This document shows positions 5,170 to 9,244 of a stretch of 9,244 nucleotides of DNA, piece by piece. The stretch's first letter is position 1; the number at the start of each line of letters is the position of its first letter. The stretch is from assembly GCA_900547315.1 (NCBI GenBank), contig URGI01000070.1, positions 1 through 9,244 of the forward strand, in the 5' to 3' direction. The stretch is from an uncultured Eubacteriales bacterium. Its GTDB lineage: Bacteria; Bacillota; Clostridia; Oscillospirales; Oscillospiraceae. The notes under the pieces were generated by a model. It worked only from the letters and a program-made list of their open reading frames with translations, searched no databases and was not told where the DNA came from. Made by a program: the position numbers and the translations under genes.

Positions 5170-7124
5170 ACCTGCACCTCCCCTTTATCGGGGATTATCC
5201 AGTCCCTGTACACGCCCAGCAGCCGCACGAGAGACTGCGCCATCGGCAGCAGCTCGTCGAAGCCGGGGATGCTCCCCTCCACGCAGCTGCACAGCCAATC
5301 CATATGCAGCAGCTCATCCGGAGAGAGCCAGCGCGTGCCGTCGTTTATCGCGCCGCCGCTCTGCGCGGTTATCTTCCGGTGAAACGGCATGATAAGCCCC
5401 GACGAAATGCCGCGCTTGAGAATATCTACAAGCTCCGCCATGCTGTCCGGGCAGTTCTCCGTCACGCGGACGTCGATGACGCCGCTGCTCATACCCCACC
5501 AGTAGTTCACGGCCTTGCCGCTGTTTTTATAGCTCAGCTCATCCCAGCCGCCGCCGAGGATGTTTTCGATTATATGCACATACATCTCGCCCCAGTTCCA
5601 GAATGGCGAGCCGATCGGGATCAGCGCGCCGCTGCCGTCCACGCGGCACAGCCCCCACGCGTCCTGCGGCTGCTCCGGACTCGGCACGTCGCGGTTCGAG
5701 ATCATATCGACGCCCAGCGCCTTCAATTCACTTATCGGATCCTCCGACACGCTCGACCAGCGCAGGCATATTTTTATATCGGGATTCGTGAGCAGCGCGC
5801 CGAGCGCAAAGGCGTTTATCCCCGCCGGAACGCCGTAGATGGGGCTGCTCGCGATGTAGCCTATGCGGCCGGTTTTTGTCATCGCGCCCGCGACGGCGCC
5901 GGAGATGAACTTGCCCTCGTAAACGCGGCTGTAATAAGTACGCACGCCGGGAAACGGCATCGAGACGGAGCAGTTGAGTATCTTTATATTCGGGTGCTTC
6001 ACCGCCGCCTTGCGGCAGGCGGATATGAGCCTCGGGGTGGTCGCGAATATGACCTGCGCGCCGTCCGCCGCGGCGGCGTCGATCAGCGCGTCCGCGTCAT
6101 GTTCAGCGTCAATGTTATATACCCGCGTCGTGACCTTGTCTGGCATATGCCGTTCAAGATATTCGCGCCCGCGGTCGTGCGACATTATCCACGCGCTCTT
6201 CTCCGGCGGCAGTTCGTTGACGAACGCGACGTTCAGATGGCTCGGCAGGCGGATGCTGTCCATGAGCTTAGTCAGCACGCCCTTCACCTCGACGCTGCTC
6301 TCGGTGTTGACGGTTATGGGCGCGGGTCTGGCCTGCACCTCGACCTCCGGCCAGATGCCGGTTATGGAGCGCTCCAGCTCGGTCTGCGTCATGGCTTTCA
6401 GCTCGCCGAAGCTGAACACCTGCAAAAATATCAGCAGCGCGTCCCCGATCGTCTCCGGAAAGCGGCTGCCCTCGCATTTTTCAAGCGCAGTGCGGAACGA
6501 GTAATACGCGGCGGAAAAGCTGCGCCGCTCCTCCTCGCTCCAGACATGGTCAGCATCGAAGCCGAGCGCCGCCTGAAGCTTGACATATGAGCCGAGGCGG
6601 CTGAACGAGAGGATATACAGACGGCTGAGCTGATAAAAGCGCATGAACTCATAGTACAGCCTGACCTCGTGCTCCTGCGACCACGCGGGGATTATTCGCG
6701 TGACGACGGCGGGGATGCTCGGCGCGCCGAAGCTTTTCAGCACGCTGACGCGTTTGTTCCCCTCCTGCACGTAGAAGCGCCCCATGTACTCGCAGCAGCG
6801 TATCGGGTCGCGGATGCCCTCGTCGCTGAGGTTCGTCTCGCACAGGCTTATCCACTTATGCGCAAATTCCGTCTCCTCGCCGAGCAGCGGCATGAAGTTT
6901 GCCGCAAAGGCGTTCTGCCGGCCGCCGGTCTTTGTGCCGACGATGTGCTCGGTCGGGATATTTATCGTGCCAAGCTCAACTCTGCCCGCAGCCATCGACT
7001 CGTCGAATATCTCGTCGAGCACCTGCGGGTACGGGTACTTCCCCTGTATCAGGCATTCCTTGCGGCATTTCTGCCCGGCCTTCAGGGCTATCGCATATTG
7101 CTCTGCTGCTTCTTGTCTGCTCAT
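5166..7124 (-). CDS. ParB-like region fused to BMP/PnrA-type ligand-binding domain
   Basis: A 652-residue two-part protein. Residues about 50-145 look like a ParB/sulfiredoxin-type fold: a GTINIPTEHIVGT strand region, then IRDPIRCCEYMGRFYV and QEGNKRVSVLKSFG, which matches the 'G-x-hRv-Al' signature of ParB-like domains. A helical stretch (about 146-290) follows. From about 295 to 600 it matches the BMP/PnrA family of substrate-binding proteins (LNVAFVNE, YEGKFISGAVAGAMTKTGRIG, GINAFALGALLTNPDIKI, NWGEMYVHIIENILGGGWD). That family binds nucleosides or purines outside the cell for ABC transport, yet there is no signal peptide, lipobox or membrane helix here, so this copy should be cytoplasmic. 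A sensor or regulator role, as for Bacillus Med, is more plausible than transport; this is inference. AAGGAGA lies about 8 nt before the ATG. It heads the three-gene operon, and no transporter genes adjoin it. Confidence 0.85.
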   Translation of the reverse strand: MSRQEAAEQYAIALKAGQKCRKECLIQGKYPYPQVLDEIFDESMAAGRVELGTINIPTEHIVGTKTGGRQNAFAANFMPLLGEETEFAHKWISLCETNLSDEGIRDPIRCCEYMGRFYVQEGNKRVSVLKSFGAPSIPAVVTRIIPAWSQEHEVRLYYEFMRFYQLSRLYILSFSRLGSYVKLQAALGFDADHVWSEEERRSFSAAYYSFRTALEKCEGSRFPETIGDALLIFLQVFSFGELKAMTQTELERSITGIWPEVEVQARPAPITVNTESSVEVKGVLTKLMDSIRLPSHLNVAFVNELPPEKSAWIMSHDRGREYLERHMPDKVTTRVYNIDAEHDADALIDAAAADGAQVIFATTPRLISACRKAAVKHPNIKILNCSVSMPFPGVRTYYSRVYEGKFISGAVAGAMTKTGRIGYIASSPIYGVPAGINAFALGALLTNPDIKICLRWSSVSEDPISELKALGVDMISNRDVPSPEQPQDAWGLCRVDGSGALIPIGSPFWNWGEMYVHIIENILGGGWDELSYKNSGKAVNYWWGMSSGVIDVRVTENCPDSMAELVDILKRGISSGLIMPFHRKITAQSGGAINDGTRWLSPDELLHMDWLCSCVEGSIPGFDELLPMAQSLVRLLGVYRDWIIPDKGEVQV

Positions 7125-7210
7125 GGGCGCTCTCCTTCCCGTCGCCGTAATGCTTATTCCGGCGCTTTAGTTTTACTATTATTTTCGCCAAAACGCAAGC
7201 GCGATTTTCC

Positions 7211-7227
7211 GCCGCGGGGCGCGCGGC
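7211..7227. repeat. GC-rich hairpin in the divergent intergenic region
   Basis: GCCGCG (7211-7216) pairs with CGCGGC (7222-7227) around GGGCG. It sits in a GC-rich island (about 7194-7227) inside an otherwise AT-rich spacer of 199 nt (7125-7323). No T-run follows on either strand, so it is not a terminator. It may lie in the leader of the minus-strand operon, whose promoter I cannot place with confidence (weak -10 candidates near 7180). Confidence 0.35.
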
Positions 7228-7285
7228 AAGAAAATTTACCTCCCATTCATTTTTTGACTATTGCATAATACCTATAAAAATGGTA

Positions 7286-7294
7286 TGGTATAAT
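7286..7294 (+). promoter_or_regulatory. Extended -10 promoter of the P-loop/Nif11-like pair
   Basis: TGGTATAAT (TG-N-TATAAT) at 7286-7294 would start transcription near 7301, giving a short leader. No -35 box lies at the standard distance. An alternative is TTGCAT (7261-7266), 17 nt from TATGGT (7284-7289). A TTGACT at 7254-7259 is not correctly spaced for either. Confidence 0.55.
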
Positions 7295-7299
7295 TACCA
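7286..7299. promoter_or_regulatory. Putative operator dyad over the -10 box
   Basis: TGGTA-TAAT-TACCA is a 5-bp inverted repeat with a 4-bp centre that covers the -10 itself. Related half-sites adjoin it: TGGTA again at 7281-7285 and ATACC at 7268-7272. Such an array over a promoter fits a dimeric repressor of the GntR or TetR kind, but the protein is unknown and no such regulator gene is in the window. Confidence 0.45.
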
Positions 7300-7308
7300 A
7301 CATAGAAA

Positions 7309-7320
7309 TGGAGCGTGATC
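7309..7320 (+). promoter_or_regulatory. Extended Shine-Dalgarno that selects a TTG start
   Basis: TGGAGCGTGATC resembles the full complement of the 16S 3' tail (GGAGGTGATC) with one inserted base. It ends 3 nt before TTG at 7324. The alternative GTG start at 7315 lies inside this element and cannot be served by it. Confidence 0.6.
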
Positions 7321-7323
7321 AAC

Positions 7324-7737
7324 TTGGTTAAGATCATCATGGGGCTGAAGGGTTCCGGCAAGACCAAAAAGCTGGTAGAGCTTGTCCGCGGCGCGGTCGC
7401 AAACGGCGACGGTGACGTTGTGTGCATAGAGAAGGAGCGCAAGCTCACCTATGACATTCCCTATCAGGCCCGTCTCATAGACGCGTCTGCGTACGACATC
7501 GGCACTTACGAATTCTTCAAGGGCTTTATCTGCGGCATGCACGCCGGCAACTACGATATAACCCATTTTTATATAGACAACTTCTTCAAGCTTGTTGAGG
7601 ACAAGTCTGAAGAATCCTTCGCCGCGTTCATCGCATGGCTGGACAAGTTCTCCGCGAAGGAGAACATCGAGTTCGTCCTGAGCTGCTCCGCCGATCCCGA
7701 AAAGGCGCCGGAGAGCGTCAAGCCGCTTCTCATCTGA
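7324..7737 (+). CDS. Small P-loop ATP-binding protein, 'PilT-like' Clostridial family
   Basis: A protein of 137 residues starting VKIIMGLKGSGKTKKLVELV: a Walker A motif (GLKGSGKT, about residues 7-14) directly at the N-terminus. Further conserved-looking blocks are VVCIEKE, LTYDIPYQARLIDA, FICGMHAGNYDITHFYIDNFFKL (the Asp in FYIDN is a likely Walker B) and IEFVLSCS near the end. I recall proteins of this form in Clostridia under the misleading name 'twitching motility protein PilT'; it is far shorter than true PilT and lacks its other domains. An NTP-binding switch or small kinase is possible. The TTG start at 7324 is chosen over GTG at 7315 because of the ribosome site. It is followed after 4 nt by the Nif11-like gene, so the two are co-transcribed. 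Confidence 0.82.
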   Translation: MVKIIMGLKGSGKTKKLVELVRGAVANGDGDVVCIEKERKLTYDIPYQARLIDASAYDIGTYEFFKGFICGMHAGNYDITHFYIDNFFKLVEDKSEESFAAFIAWLDKFSAKENIEFVLSCSADPEKAPESVKPLLI

Positions 7738-7741
7738 GCAT

Positions 7742-8056
7742 ATGGCTAAGGAAAACGTCATGGAGTTCTTCGCGCGGTACGACGATGACGAAGCGCTGCG
7801 CGAGAGAGTGCGTCTGGCGGAGGAGTATTACCCCGGCAGTCTCGAACTGCGCGAGCCGCTGGTAGAGGCGGTGCTGCTGCCGATCGCGGCCGAACTTGAC
7901 CTGCCGTTCACGGTGGGCGAGCTGCGCGCATATGAGACCAAGCTGAAGCTTGAGCGTCAGGCGAAAGAGGAAGTCGGCGAGTTTTCCTACTGGCTGCTTG
8001 ACCACGGCTGGTCAAATGACGAAGCCCAATTCTGCGGCGAAAACGAAAAGGAATAA
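7742..8056 (+). CDS. Nif11-like small protein
   Basis: A 104-residue acidic soluble protein. The part ENVMEFFARYDDDEALRERV ... IAAELDLPFTVGELRAYE follows the Nif11 pattern (short helix ending in FF/FL, 'dpeLRerl', then IA-x-E-x-GF-x-FT-x-xEL). Nif11 domains occur as leaders of ribosomally made peptides and as stand-alone nitrogenase-associated proteins. Here there is no double-glycine cleavage site followed by a Cys/Ser/Thr-rich core: the tail has a single Cys (QFCGENEKE) and no modification enzyme adjoins, so a RiPP precursor is doubtful. An insertion (EEYYPGSLELREPLVEAVLLP) lengthens the domain. Start: ATG 7742 fits the family N-terminus but has a weak ribosome site; ATG 7760 has AAGGA 7 nt upstream and would give 98 residues. 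It is second in a two-gene unit. Confidence 0.75.
   Translation: MAKENVMEFFARYDDDEALRERVRLAEEYYPGSLELREPLVEAVLLPIAAELDLPFTVGELRAYETKLKLERQAKEEVGEFSYWLLDHGWSNDEAQFCGENEKE
7747..7752 (+). promoter_or_regulatory. Ribosome site supporting an alternative start at 7760
   Basis: TAAGGA is followed after 7 nt by an in-frame ATG at 7760. It lies inside the reading frame that begins at 7742, so either start, or both, may be used. Confidence 0.4.
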
Positions 8057-8057
8057 C

Positions 8058-8091
8058 AAATATCCGCTCTGATCACAGAGCGGATATTTTT
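8058..8091. terminator. Shared terminator between convergent units
   Basis: A 14-bp stem (8058-8071 with 8076-8089, core ATATCCGCTCTG) and a 4-nt loop are followed by TTTTT (8087-8091) on the plus strand. It begins 1 nt after the Nif11-like stop. On the minus strand a weaker T-rich tail (ATTTGTTATT) follows, and the ECF S component stop codon lies in the tract, so it probably serves both directions. Confidence 0.9.
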
Positions 8092-8641
8092 ACGTCTCCG
8101 GCTTCTCTTCCGGCAGCGTTTTTTTGGTTTTGCCGTGCAGGGCGTACTCCATGCCCTTTTTCAGCGGCTTATACAGAACCAGCGTCATCACAAAGTTTCC
8201 ACCACAGTGGATAAGGTCGAACGGGATGCCGCTGACCCAATATGACAGTGCCATCGTCCAGCCGCCGATGAACAGATACGGTATCGAGCACAGCGCGCCG
8301 AATATCAGCCCGTGCACCGCCGCGACTATCGCCCAGACGAGCGCCGAGTCGTTTTTCCGCATCAGCACCGCCGCGATGCCGAGTATCGGCCAGAGGTACC
8401 AGTAGCAGAACCACCACAACGCGAAGCCCCAGAAGAAGCCCTCCAGCATTATGAACACCGCGATCGAATACATACAGCGCCAGCCGAAGAACACGGCGGT
8501 CAGGAATATCAGCACCGCCGTGATGTGCACGTTCGGTATCCCCGACAGCGCGACCTGAAACGCGAACATCAGCGCCCCCATCAATGCGAGGACGCTGATA
8601 TCCTTTGCGTTCAGCTTAGTATGTGTCGATGAAGGTCTCAT
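8090..8641 (-). CDS. ECF transporter S component (vitamin uptake)
   Basis: A 183-residue integral membrane protein that captures a vitamin-like ligand and docks on a shared EcfT/EcfA module, whose genes are not in this window. It has about six hydrophobic segments: near 17-35, 39-58, 60-80, 80-98, 103-128 and 132-160. The first contains Ala19-x3-Ala23-x3-Ala27, the AxxxAxxxA signature by which S components contact EcfT. Ends are charged (THTKLNAKD at the front, KPLKKGMEYALHGKTKKTLPEEK at the back). The start at 8641 overlaps the DUF4430 gene by 26 nt with only a weak GGCGAG site, so translation is probably coupled to it. The pairing with a DUF4430 protein is a recurring Clostridial arrangement and hints at a cobalamin-like substrate, but this cannot be read from the sequence. 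Confidence 0.85.
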   Translation of the reverse strand: MRPSSTHTKLNAKDISVLALMGALMFAFQVALSGIPNVHITAVLIFLTAVFFGWRCMYSIAVFIMLEGFFWGFALWWFCYWYLWPILGIAAVLMRKNDSALVWAIVAAVHGLIFGALCSIPYLFIGGWTMALSYWVSGIPFDLIHCGGNFVMTLVLYKPLKKGMEYALHGKTKKTLPEEKPET

Positions 8642-9011
8642 AATGCTCGCCGTCAGCGATCATTGTGTCGTCCACGCCGGTCATCAGCATCTCGCCGTCC
8701 TTGGTGAAGCACCACCACTGGTTGAGATTGCTGTCCGCGGTCTCACCGTCAACGGTCGTTACGTAGAGTCCGTACTCGCTCTCGTCGCCGGAGATCAATC
8801 CCTCCTGCTCAAGAGCGCCGCGCAGATTCTCCGAATCCGTACTGATGGTGAAGTCCTTCTGCGTACCGTCCACATGAGTCACTTCAAAGACGATGGTCTT
8901 GTCACCGGTGACAGGCTGGGGTGCGAGGTTCTTGTACGCGACGAATGCGCCGATGACCAGAACAAGCAATACGGCCACGGCAATAATTATGTTTCTTGTT
9001 TTTTTGGACAT
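8616..9011 (-). CDS. Membrane-anchored DUF4430 (transcobalamin-like) protein
   Basis: A protein of 131 residues. KKTRN followed by a hydrophobic stretch (8-25) makes an N-terminal anchor with no lipobox Cys, so the rest should face outward. From about residue 40 it matches DUF4430, the transcobalamin-like C-terminal domain: a YGLYVTTVDGE segment, the NQWWCFTKDGE core, and TGVDDTMIADGEHYETF at the end. In transcobalamins this fold helps cap the bound cobalamin; stand-alone bacterial copies are thought to bind small ligands or peptides. Start: ATG 9011 is chosen because AGGAGAGG (minus strand, 9024-9017) sits 5 nt upstream; in-frame ATGs at 9029 and 9047 lack such a site. It precedes and overlaps the S component, so it is probably the surface partner in uptake. 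Confidence 0.87.
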   Translation of the reverse strand: MSKKTRNIIIAVAVLLVLVIGAFVAYKNLAPQPVTGDKTIVFEVTHVDGTQKDFTISTDSENLRGALEQEGLISGDESEYGLYVTTVDGETADSNLNQWWCFTKDGEMLMTGVDDTMIADGEHYETFIDTY

Positions 9012-9244
9012 ATTATCCTCTCCTTTCATATTTCGGAAATCGCACAAAGAAAAAGAGAGAACAGCGCAGCGGCCGAAGCCTCCGCGATGCCCACAATTTG
9101 ACCGGGTTCCGCGGTTCTTTGTACGACACAGGGCGCAGTTTTACGCCCCATCCGGGCAGGTTTTCTGCAGCTCCAGGGCGCTCTGTCTTGTTGAATCCCC
9201 AGATGGCCTTCGGCATAAGAGGATCCATGTCGATGGTCTCCGCA
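9012..9244 (-). other. Unresolved upstream region at the window edge
   Basis: These 233 bases upstream of the DUF4430 gene are not resolved. One minus-strand frame is open from the edge to a TAA at 9013, 1 nt before the DUF4430 ATG. Its first 20 or so codons look coding-like (residues ETIDMDPLMPKAIWGFNKTE), but its last third is Arg-rich and looks non-coding, so it may be the end of a gene, a frameshifted gene or chance. The minus strand also reads CAGAAAACCTGCC (near 9153), which resembles the 3' end of a cobalamin riboswitch, but I cannot find the other conserved parts and do not call one. No clear promoter is seen. Confidence 0.3.
9065..9086 (-). terminator. Possible UUCG hairpin with pyrimidine-rich tail
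   Basis: On the minus strand GGC-TTCG-GCC forms a tetraloop stem, extended to about nine pairs with one mismatch and one wobble (9086-9065). A pyrimidine-rich, T-rich stretch (about 9062-9046) follows. It could end an upstream unit or act as an attenuator before the DUF4430 gene. The T-run does not start directly at the stem, so the call is weak. Confidence 0.35.

Noticed and set aside
5304..6590. Plus-strand open frame of 428 codons over the BMP-type gene
   Set aside because: Arg/His/Ala-rich product with no motif, lying opposite a gene with clear family signatures and a good ribosome site.
9105..9140. T-box-like ACCGCGG sequence upstream of the DUF4430 gene
   Set aside because: The preceding GGGTGG element and specifier stem are absent, and the downstream gene is not related to amino acids.
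9120..9244. Cobalamin riboswitch as a called feature
   Set aside because: Only the ACCTGCC block is recognisable; the other conserved elements are not seen, so it is left as a hypothesis.

Overview
The window is ordinary chromosomal DNA from what looks like a GC-rich gut Firmicute of class Clostridia, probably Oscillospiraceae-like. This rests on GC-rich third codon positions, strong AGGAGG-type ribosome sites, textbook sigma-A promoters (TTGACT-N17-TATAAT before ftsH), an ECF-type vitamin transporter S component with a DUF4430 partner, and a small P-loop protein of a type I recall from Clostridia. The taxonomic call is inference; no rRNA or other marker gene is present. I see no CRISPR array, no tRNA or rRNA, and no intact mobile element.

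Layout. Positions 1-430 are AT-richer than the rest. They hold an 8-bp inverted repeat at the edge and a small Cro/C1-type helix-turn-helix gene on the minus strand (99-317). Divergent from it is a small lipoprotein gene (429-710) whose promoter carries a palindrome between -35 and -10. Next on the plus strand come an alpha/beta hydrolase of the monoacylglycerol-lipase type (811-1737), with its own extended -10 promoter and terminator, and an ftsH membrane protease gene (1899-3716), also with its own promoter. A perfect 36-bp palindrome (3732-3767) ends ftsH and the operon coming the other way.

That minus-strand operon reads from 7124 to 3771 and has three tightly packed genes. The first is a 652-residue protein joining an N-terminal ParB/sulfiredoxin-like region to a C-terminal BMP/PnrA-type ligand-binding domain, with no signal peptide. 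The second is a small metallophosphoesterase, coupled by an ATGA overlap. The third is a short-chain dehydrogenase. The first gene is the most unusual in the window: a binding protein of a normally extracytoplasmic type that appears to stay in the cytoplasm.

Divergent from it, 7324-8056 is a two-gene plus-strand unit: a small P-loop protein starting at TTG and a Nif11-like protein. Its promoter has a dyad of TGGTA/TACCA half-sites overlapping the -10. A shared hairpin (8058-8089) separates it from a minus-strand pair running in from the right: a membrane-anchored DUF4430 protein (8616-9011) followed, with a 26-nt overlap, by an ECF S component (8090-8641). Together these look like a vitamin-uptake module, possibly for a cobalamin-like ligand, but the substrate is not proven here. 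The last 233 bases (9012-9244) are unresolved: upstream leader RNA or the 3' end of another gene.

I did not find a clearly new multi-gene system. The best leads are the ParB-like/BMP fusion and its operon, the Nif11-like protein paired with a P-loop protein, and the two promoter-embedded dyads.
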